NCBI GenBank assembly: GCA_024103135.1
Contig: JAGFIZ010000019.1
Span: 1-54,163 of the forward strand
DNA length: 54,163 bases
From: Bradyrhizobiaceae bacterium
GTDB lineage: Bacteria; Bacteroidota; Ignavibacteria; Kapaibacteriales; Kapaibacteriaceae
Direction: 5' to 3'
Positions 1 through 9,097 of this stretch are shown here, piece by piece; within the stretch, counting starts at the first letter, position 1, and each line of letters starts with the position of its first letter. The notes beneath the pieces are model-generated. The model was not told the origin of the DNA, did not search any database, and saw only the letters and a list, made by a program, of their open reading frames with translations. A program made the position numbers and the translations under genes.

Positions 1-338
1 TCCGAAGGCGGTTGCGACCATTGAACGCCGACTTCCTATGCTGCTGACGTACTATCAGTTTCCTGCCTCGCATTGGAAGTCAATCAGATCAACCAACGTC
101 ATCGAGTCAACGTTTGCTACCATTCGACGCAGGAGCAATCAGACCAACGGCCATGCATCACGTGATGCTGCCTTAGCGATGATGTTTACTCTGGCTAAGC
201 ACGCGGAGAGGTCGTGGCGAAGAATCGACGGATTCAATCACATTGCCAACGTGCTTGACGGCATTGTGTACACTGACGGAGAACCCAAAATGGTCGCATA
301 AATCAGCCAACCACAGGTGCCCTCATCCACAACATTTG
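1..338 (+). mobile_element. Right-hand end of an IS256-family insertion sequence (partial)
   Basis: The window opens inside a transposase gene. After its stop at 299-301 about 35 more bases precede the point where histidine-kinase-like protein sequence begins (around 336-340). The stretch near 324-337 (catccacaacattt) resembles, from memory, the termini of IS256-family elements. The right boundary is therefore placed near 338, but no second inverted repeat or target duplication is visible because the left end lies outside the window. The family assignment is firm; the exact end is inferred. Confidence 0.6.
2..301 (+). CDS. IS256-family (mutator-type) transposase, C-terminal fragment
   Basis: The reading frame is open from the first bases of the window and stops at TAA 299-301, so only the last ~99 residues are present. 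The segment HWKSIRSTNVIESTFATIRR matches the conserved C-terminal block of IS256-family DDE transposases. The glutamate in NVIES is the third catalytic residue of the DDE triad. The following KxTxGxGSR-like region appears here as NQTNGHASRDAALAM. The first two aspartates and the gene start are outside the window, so whether the whole enzyme is intact cannot be judged. The element appears to have landed in the sensor kinase gene that follows. Confidence 0.88.
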   Translation, partial: PKAVATIERRLPMLLTYYQFPASHWKSIRSTNVIESTFATIRRRSNQTNGHASRDAALAMMFTLAKHAERSWRRIDGFNHIANVLDGIVYTDGEPKMVA

Positions 339-1186
339 GAAGTATCCCTGTCGGAATTGGACGCAGGTTAACGGCTCAACCGTACACAGAGGAAGATATT
401 GACCTTCTTAACAACACCGTTAGTCAGTGTGAATCGGCGCTTGAAAGGATGCATCTACAAACGATAATCTTGACGGAGCAAGCCGAAGCCCTACGTCTTT
501 CTGAACTCAGTCAACTCAAGTCATACTTCGTTAGTGGTGTAACACACGAACTTAAGACACCGCTTACGTCAATTCGGATGTTCGCTGAGTTACTTGAGCA
601 GTATGTCGACGCCGATACCGCACGTCAATATCTGAAGATCATCACTGGAGAGAGTGATCGACTTTCACGTTTGGTAGAGAACGTGCTTGACTATTCACGA
701 ATTGAACGAAATGTAATGACGTACAGGCGTGCTGATGTCAGCCTGAATGATGTTGTACATCACGCTATGAATGTCATGCAGTACCAACTCGACCAACACG
801 GCTTCACAGTAGAAGACAGCATGTGCGATGCTGACATTTTTGTTTCTGTCGATAGGGACGCGCTTATACAGGCAATCATCAATCTGATCTCCAACGCAAT
901 CAAGTATTCGACGAACACCCGAAAGATTACGATAGAAACAGGCCGACGTAGAGGTTTCGTTTATTTCACAATACGCGATAGTGGCATCGGCGTTGCGGAA
1001 GGAGACCGTGACAGGATGTTTATGCCATTTGTTCGCCTGTATTCATCTGAGGCACAAGCGATAGGCGGGGCTGGACTTGGGCTCTCGCTAGTGAAACACT
1101 TCGTTGATGCACATAACGGGGACATTGACGTTCACAGCGAACTAGGCGTTGGTACTACGTTTACCATCAGCCTGCCAACTACGTAG
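317..1186 (+). CDS. Sensor histidine kinase, N-terminus lost to IS insertion
   Basis: Two-component sensor kinase transmitter that would autophosphorylate on histidine and pass phosphate to a response regulator. A short GAF-like tail (PYTEEDIDLLNN) and a helical linker lead to the HisKA dimerisation domain with phospho-acceptor His77 in VTHELKTP. The HATPase_c domain follows, with N-box NLISNAIKYS, G1 DSGIGV, F-box MFMPF and G2 GGAGLGLSLVK. The catalytic core is complete, but no input domain or membrane segment remains. The only usable start (GTG 317) lies within the presumed IS terminus, and kinase-like residues begin around FGSIPVG. It is probably a 5'-truncated gene, though a core kinase could still be made from an IS-borne start. 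Its 3' end overlaps the convergent regulator gene by 8 bp. Confidence 0.85.
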   Translation: MPSSTTFGSIPVGIGRRLTAQPYTEEDIDLLNNTVSQCESALERMHLQTIILTEQAEALRLSELSQLKSYFVSGVTHELKTPLTSIRMFAELLEQYVDADTARQYLKIITGESDRLSRLVENVLDYSRIERNVMTYRRADVSLNDVVHHAMNVMQYQLDQHGFTVEDSMCDADIFVSVDRDALIQAIINLISNAIKYSTNTRKITIETGRRRGFVYFTIRDSGIGVAEGDRDRMFMPFVRLYSSEAQAIGGAGLGLSLVKHFVDAHNGDIDVHSELGVGTTFTISLPTT

Positions 1187-1877
1187 GGTTAGAGATGAAC
1201 TTGTAGCCTAGCGTATGAATGGTTACAATATGCAGCGGGTTGGTTGGGTTCTCCTCCAACTTTTTGCGCAGGGAAAGTATGTAATTGTCGATTGTTCGCG
1301 TCGTAGGAAAAGCATCATAACCCCAGACGTCGTCTAGAATCATCTCTCGGGTTACAACACGACCGTCATGTTGGACAAGATACCTAAGGAGACAGAATTC
1401 TCGTACCGATAGTCTTACCGGCACACCTTTTATCAATGCTTCCTGGCGCACAAAGTCTACGTGCACCTGACCGAATGTAACTTCAGCAACCTCCTTTTCA
1501 ATCTTGTCACCGGTTCCTCTTCGGATCAGTGCACGGATGCGCGCTAACAATTCAGCGAGACTGAATGGCTTGGACATGTAGTCGTCAGCACCAAGCTCTA
1601 GGCCAACAATGATGTCCGATTCCTCACTCTTACTCGTCAGCATGAGAATTGGTGTACGGCAATTGCTTTTGCGAAGAGCTTGACAGACGTCTCTGCCGTT
1701 CATTGAAGGCAGCATGAGATCCAGGATGATACAGGCAGCATTTCCGTGTAACGCTTCATGGAGACCGCGCTTACCATCGGCCTCTACCACGACAGAGTAA
1801 CCTTCTGCCTGCAAGGCGTCGCGTAGGCCTGTCTGAATTGCCAAATCATCCTCGATCACGAGTATTTGGGATCTCAT
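1179..1877 (-). CDS. OmpR/PhoB-type response regulator
   Basis: DNA-binding response regulator of 232 residues. The receiver domain (1-120) has the acidic pocket E9-D10-D11, phospho-acceptor Asp53 (ILDLMLP), Thr81 and Lys103 (SKPF). A winged-helix trans_reg_C domain fills about 130-230. I chose ATG 1877 because it overlaps the stop of the upstream TonB receptor gene as ATGA, the usual sign of translational coupling; an in-frame ATG nine bases earlier (1886) is the alternative. It is third in a minus-strand trio with the receptor and the 5'-nucleotidase, so it probably regulates, or is co-regulated with, nucleotide or phosphate scavenging. The neighbouring kinase is convergent, not co-transcribed, and is damaged, so its partner may be elsewhere. 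Confidence 0.93.
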   Translation of the reverse strand: MRSQILVIEDDLAIQTGLRDALQAEGYSVVVEADGKRGLHEALHGNAACIILDLMLPSMNGRDVCQALRKSNCRTPILMLTSKSEESDIIVGLELGADDYMSKPFSLAELLARIRALIRRGTGDKIEKEVAEVTFGQVHVDFVRQEALIKGVPVRLSVREFCLLRYLVQHDGRVVTREMILDDVWGYDAFPTTRTIDNYILSLRKKLEENPTNPLHIVTIHTLGYKFISNPT

Positions 1878-4099
1878 AACTTCCATTCCAAGCCGAAAAC
1901 TGGTAGTATCCCTAAGTGATATCGAGTAACGATCTCATTGTAACTACCGACCCGTTCAATTTTTCGCACGTTCCGTCTATCCGTAGCATTTAGGACAGAG
2001 AGGTAAAGCACTAAACTTGATGCAGTGAAATTGAAACGCTTGTCAACTCGTACATTCAGGGTCATGTATTCAGGAAGATGCGTATCTGCTGGTTGATATG
2101 CCGCGCCTCCGGTCGTTGTAAACTGAGCTCCAGTCTCCCAACCAGCCCCCAGATCCCATCCAGCAGTGATTGTTCCTACCCAACGATTGTCAAACATACG
2201 ATGACGTTCGATTCCATCAGATCCGGTAAAGAAGCTACGTTGAAAGGACAAACCCGTGACCAAATAGAAGTCATCTGACATCTTCTTTTGCAACGTTGCA
2301 TCAATTCCATAGGCCCTTGCCTTTCCAGTGTATATGAGATCTTGGGAAGGAGTGACATCCGTTTCTCCCGCAGCTTCATCGAGTGGGAATGCGTATCCAA
2401 TTTTGGAGTTTAAGGGCATATCAGAGTACTGTTTACTGTACGCTTCCAGTGTCACGCGTACTTCATCAGTTGGCTGCCAGGCAATAGACCCGATTGTGTG
2501 AAAGGACTTTGTGGCCACAATCATAGAATCAGTACTGTACTGCAGAATGGCGAATGGCGTAGGCATCGAGTACAACCCTCCCGCAACCGCGAGGGTTACG
2601 TTATCCCGAACCCGGTAAGTCAACGATCCACGTGGCTGGAACAGTGCTTGTAGCGATGCATCGTTATTCAACAACGCGTCAACGCGAAGTCCTGCCGTAG
2701 CTGTAACCAACTCTCCAATGTGTGCTACTGCGCCGACGAATGGTGATACGGAAAGCCAGTTGCATTCTTTGTCAACATAGCCATCCGTGGGAATCAACAC
2801 ACGCGCAGTATTCCACTCACGACGAAGATCAACACCATAGTCGATATCGAACAAAGTGCTTAGTGACTGGTGCGTTACATTTCGCAAGTGAACGTACTGC
2901 TCAAGGTAGTTCCTATTGTAGGTGACTAGGTCGTCAATTGGTCGTTGAGACACTTCACTTCCAAGTATTGAGCCAAATGATACTGACGTGTTCATATACC
3001 CCGAAGTATCTATGACATACCGCCAGTTTACTCCATAAGTATGTTGGTTCTCGCGCTCTCTATTGACCGACTGACCTGATGCAAGTGCTTCCTCATGATT
3101 CCGTGTAAAATCACTAAACACAGAGAACCCAACTATGGTGACCTTGCTATTGTCGCTCACGTCTAGCGTCACTATCTGTTGTGCTGATGCCCAAACTGGA
3201 TCTCCGACTTGGTTGAGAAAGCTCTTTAGCAGATCTAAGTAGCCTCTAGTGATTGATGCGTACCAAGTTGATCTCATGCCACCAATGCCGAGTGGCCCCT
3301 CAGCACTAAGCCGTAGCCCCGTCATGTTAACATCGGCCTGCACCGTAACATCCTCTGCACCCATTGATCTGGTTTGAACATCTACTGCTGACGACAAGCC
3401 ACCCCACGTCGGTCCATAACCACCAGAATACAGAGACATACTGCCTACGATGTCAGAACTTAGAAAGCTCACCGGACCACCTGTTCCTCCTTGCTTTGGA
3501 AAGTAGTTGATACTCTTGAATGGGATATTGTCGACGTAGAATGCATTTTCTGCAGGACCGCCTCCGCGTACTGCAATGTCATTACGACTATCGTCGATGC
3601 GCGCATTGGTCGATGATAGTGACAATACACGACCGATGTCGCCCGCAGCTCCAGGTGACCGTCTGATTTCCCCTCGAGTAAACTCAATTGCACTTACCGG
3701 GGTTGCATCCTGCAATGGAAAGTATCCGGCAGATACAACTACTGAATCTGCTCGCGAAACTGACTCTCGTAAGATGACGTCAACCAATGTTGTCTGCCCA
3801 GGCGTAACAATTATGTCGGCAAGCATTCTTGTTTCATACCCAACACATACAACCTTCAAAGAGTATCGACCAGCAGGTACATGCGCCACTGTAAACTTGC
3901 CTGAGTGGTCAGCGATAGCACCGAGCTTGGTCCCTAACACTCGAATCGTTGTCCCCAACAGTGCCCTATTCGCAGTTGCATCAACAACTCTGCCCGTCAA
4001 CACCCCAGTCTTCACTTGAGCGCAAAGAAGGGTGCTACTAAACACAGTTACGAGCAACCAACAAGCAAGCAGGCAAGTGGTAGTAGGTTGGGCTTTCAT
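1874..4099 (-). CDS. TonB-dependent receptor with carboxypeptidase-regulatory-like domain
   Basis: Outer-membrane active transporter of 741 residues. A signal peptide (~1-28, ending SSTLLCAQ) precedes a CarboxypepD_reg-like beta-sandwich (~33-110, GRVVDATANRALLGTTI). A plug domain (~120-250) has the TonB-receptor signature IAVRGGGPAENAFYVDNIP. A beta-barrel runs to a C-terminus FGLEWKL. The start at 4099 overlaps the 5'-nucleotidase stop as ATGA and the end overlaps the regulator start the same way, so the three are translationally coupled. The substrate cannot be read from sequence. Coupling to a surface or periplasmic nucleotidase suggests a nucleoside, phosphate or related compound (inference). 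Confidence 0.9.
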   Translation of the reverse strand: MKAQPTTTCLLACWLLVTVFSSTLLCAQVKTGVLTGRVVDATANRALLGTTIRVLGTKLGAIADHSGKFTVAHVPAGRYSLKVVCVGYETRMLADIIVTPGQTTLVDVILRESVSRADSVVVSAGYFPLQDATPVSAIEFTRGEIRRSPGAAGDIGRVLSLSSTNARIDDSRNDIAVRGGGPAENAFYVDNIPFKSINYFPKQGGTGGPVSFLSSDIVGSMSLYSGGYGPTWGGLSSAVDVQTRSMGAEDVTVQADVNMTGLRLSAEGPLGIGGMRSTWYASITRGYLDLLKSFLNQVGDPVWASAQQIVTLDVSDNSKVTIVGFSVFSDFTRNHEEALASGQSVNRERENQHTYGVNWRYVIDTSGYMNTSVSFGSILGSEVSQRPIDDLVTYNRNYLEQYVHLRNVTHQSLSTLFDIDYGVDLRREWNTARVLIPTDGYVDKECNWLSVSPFVGAVAHIGELVTATAGLRVDALLNNDASLQALFQPRGSLTYRVRDNVTLAVAGGLYSMPTPFAILQYSTDSMIVATKSFHTIGSIAWQPTDEVRVTLEAYSKQYSDMPLNSKIGYAFPLDEAAGETDVTPSQDLIYTGKARAYGIDATLQKKMSDDFYLVTGLSFQRSFFTGSDGIERHRMFDNRWVGTITAGWDLGAGWETGAQFTTTGGAAYQPADTHLPEYMTLNVRVDKRFNFTASSLVLYLSVLNATDRRNVRKIERVGSYNEIVTRYHLGILPVFGLEWKL

Positions 4100-5931
4100 C
4101 GTATAACTAGAAAACTACCCGATAGGGGAACGTCATCAAGTGTTGCCTGGAAGTAATACGCCCCGCTTTTCAGCGTTGATGTGTCCATGTGAAGCGTTGC
4201 AGATTCGTGAACGATAGAAAAGTCTGTATCGACCCTACGCAAGCTCGAATCGTAAACTTCGAAGAAAAGTCCGTTTACAGGTACTATCGGCAAGGTCAAC
4301 GTCAGATCGTTATCACCTACAATTCCTATTGGTAGTTGCAGTCGTCCTGAGTCTCTATTAACTCTAACACTTGAAGGCTGCTCCGAGAGCACTCTGCCTT
4401 CTGCTTTCGGGTTGATTGACTGCATCCTGGCTACATAGTCCAGAAGTACCATGAACTCCGTCGTGTCTCCGTGAATCACGACATCCTTCGCATCAATTCC
4501 AAGGATCGAGAAAAACGCCAACACAAACTCGTTGGCTGTCATCGAATAGGCTCTTCCAGGCTCGATGACATGATCCTGAATCATAACACTCGTTAGTCTA
4601 CTTCCGGGTTCGTTTCGTGCATCATAGGTGTACTTCATCCCTGAGCATTGAATAAGAAACTCGTCGTTGACGTCAATTGTCGAAAGGCCATACTCGAGTC
4701 CTTTCATAATGTCTGCTCCAGAAACAGTACAGGTCACCATTCTGTAGCCCAAACCGTTGTCAGCATTGAAACCGTAGCCAATAGACCTGAAAACATCAGA
4801 CCCAACGAGTGGGCCACCATACAGTGGTTGAGCCATCGAACCTCCTGGCTGTATGGCTACGTCCGTCTTGCCAAACTCACGGAACGCATCCGTAACGAGG
4901 TTCCCTAAAGGGGTATCATGATAGCCTGGTTGAATAAGGTCTACGGCCTCTTCCAGACAGTCATCATTCGCCTGTGCTACGGCTTCAGAATACATTGGAG
5001 CATAGCTTTCTTCGATTCCAGCAACTAGTGTAGCAACGGCTGCCGAGATTGCTGGGTCTTCTTCCACCGATTCATCAAGTGCATCTACACGTGCGTCCAG
5101 CAACTTCACGACGTCATCTTCAACAATAAGATGCACTTGTCCAATACTGCGATAGAATGCCCCAGCCTGGACGATCGGAACACCCGCTGATACGTCGCCT
5201 GACTCCATGCTATTGTGGTCATGCCCACCAACAATCAAATCAATTCCCGGTACGTTCTGTGCAACAACCTTGTCCAGATTCTTACCTAGGTGTGAAAGCA
5301 AAATGACCACAGTACAGCCTGAGTCTCTTAATGCTTTCACATTGGCATCTGCATAGACGAGAAGTGCTGTATCAAGGATAGCAGGCGCTGGCTGGGAGAG
5401 CAGGTTGGTCTCAGGGGTTGTCAAACCGAAGATTCCGACCTTCAGCCCATGTGAAGAAACAATGGTGCGGGACTGGATAAAACGTGCAAGCCCTTGTACA
5501 TCATTCGTGGGCAACACGAGATTTGCCGAAAGGAGAGGGAATGCCTGTCCTTCGGCAAATGCCGATTCAAGAGATGCTTGTAGCACGGTGGGGCCAAGGT
5601 CAAACTCATGATTACCAATTGTCATCGCATTGAAACCAATTGCTGACATAAGCTGCATCTCAGCTACGCAGAAGTACTTCTGGTAGAACAAGTCGCCCAC
5701 ACTAGCGTCACCTGCATGTAGTACAATAGCCTCAGGATCGTTATTTCGGACACGCTGTATGTACGTGGCTGCGCGTGCTATACCACCGACTTTGCCTTCG
5801 AGATTCGCATTTCGAGGTCCACCTGGAGCTAGATTGGAATGGGTGTCATTGACATGAACGATTGTAAGTGTATCGGCGGAGGCACTGTTCATTGACATAA
5901 CGACAAGAAGCAGTAAAAAACAGGTTTTCAT
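4096..5931 (-). CDS. 5'-nucleotidase / UshA-family metallophosphatase with T9SS-like tail
   Basis: Secreted metallophosphoesterase expected to release phosphate from nucleotides outside the cytoplasm. A signal peptide covers residues 1-19 (SASA|DTL). The metal-ligand motifs of the calcineurin-like fold are all present: HVNDTH (Asp29, His31), HAGDASVGD (~72), GNHEFD (~106) and GGHDHN (~237). The 5_nucleotid_C domain spans about 315-470 (QPGYHDTPLGNLVTDAF). The last ~90 residues form an extra beta-rich domain ending GAYYFQATLDD...SFLVIR, which resembles a T9SS type A sorting domain, so surface secretion is likely. It is the first gene of the trio with the TonB receptor and response regulator. 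Confidence 0.92.
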   Translation of the reverse strand: MKTCFLLLLVVMSMNSASADTLTIVHVNDTHSNLAPGGPRNANLEGKVGGIARAATYIQRVRNNDPEAIVLHAGDASVGDLFYQKYFCVAEMQLMSAIGFNAMTIGNHEFDLGPTVLQASLESAFAEGQAFPLLSANLVLPTNDVQGLARFIQSRTIVSSHGLKVGIFGLTTPETNLLSQPAPAILDTALLVYADANVKALRDSGCTVVILLSHLGKNLDKVVAQNVPGIDLIVGGHDHNSMESGDVSAGVPIVQAGAFYRSIGQVHLIVEDDVVKLLDARVDALDESVEEDPAISAAVATLVAGIEESYAPMYSEAVAQANDDCLEEAVDLIQPGYHDTPLGNLVTDAFREFGKTDVAIQPGGSMAQPLYGGPLVGSDVFRSIGYGFNADNGLGYRMVTCTVSGADIMKGLEYGLSTIDVNDEFLIQCSGMKYTYDARNEPGSRLTSVMIQDHVIEPGRAYSMTANEFVLAFFSILGIDAKDVVIHGDTTEFMVLLDYVARMQSINPKAEGRVLSEQPSSVRVNRDSGRLQLPIGIVGDNDLTLTLPIVPVNGLFFEVYDSSLRRVDTDFSIVHESATLHMDTSTLKSGAYYFQATLDDVPLSGSFLVIR

Positions 5932-6031
5932 CGCGGCCCTTATGGAAATGTTGGAATTGGGGGCGAAACTAGTCTGCCCGCTCTACCGCGTTGTCAGCAC
6001 ACCGTCATCGTCTTGTCAAAAGAATGTCATG

Positions 6032-6090
6032 GGCGATTCCCCTCGGCTACTCAATTAGATGTATCTGATACGAAGTCCTTGGGAATCGCC
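6032..6090. repeat. 10-bp perfect inverted repeat with 39-base spacer
   Basis: GGCGATTCCC at 6032-6041 is the exact reverse complement of GGGAATCGCC at 6081-6090. The pair lies upstream of the nucleotidase operon and just before the decayed IS3 transposase. It could be an operator pair, a structured leader, or the remains of mobile-element ends. Confidence 0.6.
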
Positions 6091-6186
6091 GCGTAGGCGC
6101 GTCAATACGTCAGCGATCACAGATGAACTGGTCGGATTAGTTGCCCGTAGTCTTGCGCTTCCCCCGCAACACACACTTGACTAACA

Positions 6187-6199
6187 GTGAACTGTTCAC
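6187..6199. promoter_or_regulatory. 13-bp palindrome GTGAACTGTTCAC
   Basis: A perfect 6-bp inverted repeat around one central base, 31 bases before the first ATG of the IS3 remnant. The length and symmetry are typical of dimeric repressor operators. No cognate regulator is identifiable, so function is uncertain. Confidence 0.35.
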
Positions 6200-6229
6200 C
6201 CAATACCATGTTACACTTGGTGGTCGACG

Positions 6230-7141
6230 ATGGCAAGAAAACAAGCAGGTGATCTAAACGATGACGCATTTCGCGCCCAAGTGGCAGCATTGATTACCTA
6301 TCTGAAGGTGCCAACCAGTTCGGAGGCAAGTCAACCGGGAGTCAACTTTGAGACGCTCCGCAAACCAGCTCACGAGCCCAGCCGTACACGCGAGGGCGAG
6401 GTGGTCAAGTCGGACAAACGGCGAATGAGTGAACTTGATCAAGAGCGCAAGGCAGCCGGGATGGAGCGCAACATCGTACAAGCGGTCGAGCGCATCGTTC
6501 GGAGTGCAGACTTGTGGGCTGAGCAGAAGCGACGATTTCGGTTCACGATGGATTCTACGCAGACATTGGCACTGGTACCGAATCTGCCACAACGATCGTT
6601 TGAGGTAGTGCAAATCGATCGGGTGTGGTTGAGCGATTTCACAGAGCTGCCGTGCCGCAATGGCAAAGCCTACGCGCTGGCCATCATGGACTTGTGCTCG
6701 CGTCGGATCCTGGGCATCACCGTCTCGTACACAATGCAGACGCAAACACTGATGCACGCGCTGGATCAGGCATGCAAACTGCGTAAGACTCTTCCCAAAG
6801 AACCCCTGATCTTCCACTCAGACCGTGGCAGTCAATACAATGCAGACACGTTCAAAACGGACGGAACGGAGCTTGCCGAGTGCAATATTCGACAGTCCAT
6901 GAGCGGTGTCGGCAATTGCTACGACAATGCTCCAATTGAGTGGTTCTGGTCACGTATGAAGCATGAGTTGCGCCATGACGCCCTCTTTGATGATCTCCAC
7001 AAACCACGTACGGCTGTTTATTGATGGGTTCATCGATTCTACAACCGATAGAGAATGCACTCGGCATTAAACTATATGACCCCTGTTGACTTCGAAGCGC
7101 AACATCAACACAAACACTCTGAGCTATCTCGCCGTCATTGA
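6230..7141 (+). pseudogene. IS3-family transposase OrfB, decayed (two in-frame stops)
   Basis: The conserved rve/DDE core of an IS3-family transposase is readable: VWLSDFTEL carries the first Asp, FHSDRGSQYN the second, and GNCYDNAPIEWFWSRMKHEL the catalytic Glu region. The family's C-terminal block FYNRQRxHSALxYxxPxxFE follows in the same frame but is broken by TGA at 7022-7024 and TAG at 7049-7051; past these, RMHSALNYMTPVDFEAQH is still recognisable, ending at TGA 7139-7141. The first ~70 residues do not resemble a normal OrfA or OrfB start, suggesting an older deletion or frameshift. No complete terminal repeats were found. This is an inactive remnant. Confidence 0.85.
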
Positions 7142-7261
7142 TCGTAAGGGACCTCAAACGGTTAGCTGGCCTGCGATTCCGCGTAGATTACTTGGCGGAA
7201 GCTGAGTCGTGCCATGCTGGTATTCCGGTTCGTACACGCTTACTACCACCCAGGACTGACG

Positions 7262-9097
7262 TTACAACACCTGCACTGAAGCACCAGCTCTGAACCATCG
7301 CGGTGGGATCGTAACCCAACCAGTCTCGATGTACGATGCACTGGCGAGGTTCGTTGCTTCTGCAAACAGGGTTATACTATTGAATTGACGGGAGAGCTTG
7401 ACATCGTGGGTGACGTAAACCGTGGGCTTCGTTACACGCTCCACAGTTCTGAGAAGGTATGTGAACTGGACAGAGAATGGCAGACATGCCCTCGCTTCCA
7501 CGATGCCGAGAAAGGATAGGTTGTCTGCAATGTAGCGCGTGGATGTCGGTGCCGATGCAGTAACCTTCTGGAGAGTCAGCCCTGCCCTGAGGTAGCGGAT
7601 CAAGCCAGTGGCAAACGAAAGTCCCGAGCTGAGGTCAAGACCAATTACGTCGACGGTATTAATATTGGCAGCTGTTGCGAAACCGCTGCTATCGGCAATT
7701 GCATAGTCAATAACATTCGTGCCATGCCGTGAGAACAAAGCGGCCTGCATGTGGTGGTTGTTAGCTGTCCGACGATAGCCGACTTCGGCTGTGAGTGCGC
7801 TCTCGGGGACAAGGTTCGCGTTACCTGACGTTTGATAGTCCGTGTAGTACAACTCCGTGTACGTAGGAATGCGGCCACTGCGTTGAATGTTTGCGTAGAG
7901 CACGTCAGCCGACTGCTCATTTGTACCTGCATCGTATGTGAACTCCAGTCCGCCCGTTGGTAGTGGCGCCCTATCGGTGAACGTAACAACACCAAGTCCA
8001 CCACTCACACCAAGTCTGCCCATGGTATTGGCATACTCTGCCATGATGCTCCCCCGCCACCGCGCGTGGTCGCCAAGATTGGAGCTGTGTATTGCATCAT
8101 GGCCGACTTCTGCGAGCACCGATACGTGTTCCGTGTTCGTTCCTGTGCGGTAACCTACTTGAAACAAGTGAGCATCAGTACGATGTGTGTTGTGGTAGAA
8201 ATCCGGGTCATTCCTACGCAGGACGAAATCGTCGTGGTTAACCCGTGACCCAAGTCGGAACGTCAAATCCGATGATGCATTCAAGATGGTTGTTGCTTGA
8301 ACTCCACCGACATACGTGTGCACCTTCTCATACTGATCTGGGAACCTGGGCGAATAGAAACCATTGGCACCAAATGCCTTGCTATTCACACCGAGCACGA
8401 TGGAGGCGTTCCAGTTTCCAGAATTCATCACACCGTGATACATGCCTGAATACACTTCTACATCGGTATTGTGAACCCAGCCGTTGTGTTGCAAACCCGC
8501 AACGCTCAGCTGATGGGCAAGCAGACCTGTTTCAAACTCTCCACTTAGCCGACCTTCCTTATAACCAACGTCGCCCCCTACCACTGATGCATGTAAGCTC
8601 GATGAGCGTGGACGTTTGAGGACAATGTTGACGGCACCATCAAGTGCTCCCGCACCAAAGAACCTGGCAGCGCCGCCTTTCAAAACTTCGAGTCGAGCAA
8701 TATCGGTGGGTAGGAATGGTAAACTCAAGGTGTTGTGGCCAGTCTGCACGTCGTTAAGTCGAATCCCATTCAACAGTACAGCCGTCTGCTCGAAGGTACC
8801 TCCGCGTATAGCAACATCGGTCTGCACGCCAAGTGCTCCGCGACGTCTGAGGTCCACACCTGGAACGTAGGCCAGAGCGTCCACGACGTTGCGCACGGGT
8901 TGTTCGGAAAGGGTCGCCGAGTCGACCAGCTCTACAGTAAATGGTGCGTTGGTTATGGCTCGTTGAACCAATCCTGCCGACACCTCGACACTGCGAAAGG
9001 CGATAAATGAAGTGTCGCCCCTTGCTGTGTCAACTTGGGATAGCACCACTGTTGGTATTACTACCAGGCACAGGCAAATAGCAAGCGCTTTAAACAT
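7262..9097 (-). CDS. TonB-dependent receptor, BtuB-like
   Basis: Outer-membrane receptor of 611 residues without the N-terminal carboxypeptidase-like domain seen in the other two receptors here. A signal peptide (1-20, VVLSQ) leads straight into the plug domain (~45-160), with PVRNVVDALAYVPGVDLRRR and the DVAIRGGTFEQTAVLLNGIR box. A 22-strand type barrel follows, and the C-terminal residues are VQVL rather than the usual aromatic. Size and layout fit vitamin B12/siderophore-type receptors. The leader was inspected for a cobalamin riboswitch and none was clear, so the ligand is open. It is transcribed alone, divergent from the glycosyltransferase-like gene and downstream of the IS3 remnant. 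Confidence 0.88.
   Translation of the reverse strand: MFKALAICLCLVVIPTVVLSQVDTARGDTSFIAFRSVEVSAGLVQRAITNAPFTVELVDSATLSEQPVRNVVDALAYVPGVDLRRRGALGVQTDVAIRGGTFEQTAVLLNGIRLNDVQTGHNTLSLPFLPTDIARLEVLKGGAARFFGAGALDGAVNIVLKRPRSSSLHASVVGGDVGYKEGRLSGEFETGLLAHQLSVAGLQHNGWVHNTDVEVYSGMYHGVMNSGNWNASIVLGVNSKAFGANGFYSPRFPDQYEKVHTYVGGVQATTILNASSDLTFRLGSRVNHDDFVLRRNDPDFYHNTHRTDAHLFQVGYRTGTNTEHVSVLAEVGHDAIHSSNLGDHARWRGSIMAEYANTMGRLGVSGGLGVVTFTDRAPLPTGGLEFTYDAGTNEQSADVLYANIQRSGRIPTYTELYYTDYQTSGNANLVPESALTAEVGYRRTANNHHMQAALFSRHGTNVIDYAIADSSGFATAANINTVDVIGLDLSSGLSFATGLIRYLRAGLTLQKVTASAPTSTRYIADNLSFLGIVEARACLPFSVQFTYLLRTVERVTKPTVYVTHDVKLSRQFNSITLFAEATNLASASYIETGWVTIPPRWFRAGASVQVL

Larger units (their letters stand above)
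5932..6229. other. Intergenic region between the nucleotidase operon and the IS3 remnant
   Basis: 298 bases with no convincing gene. It must contain the promoter of the minus-strand nucleotidase operon and probably old IS3-element sequence. Two inverted repeats are visible (listed separately at 6032-6090 and 6187-6199). I could not identify a clear -10/-35 pair or the IS3 terminal repeat. Confidence 0.5.
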
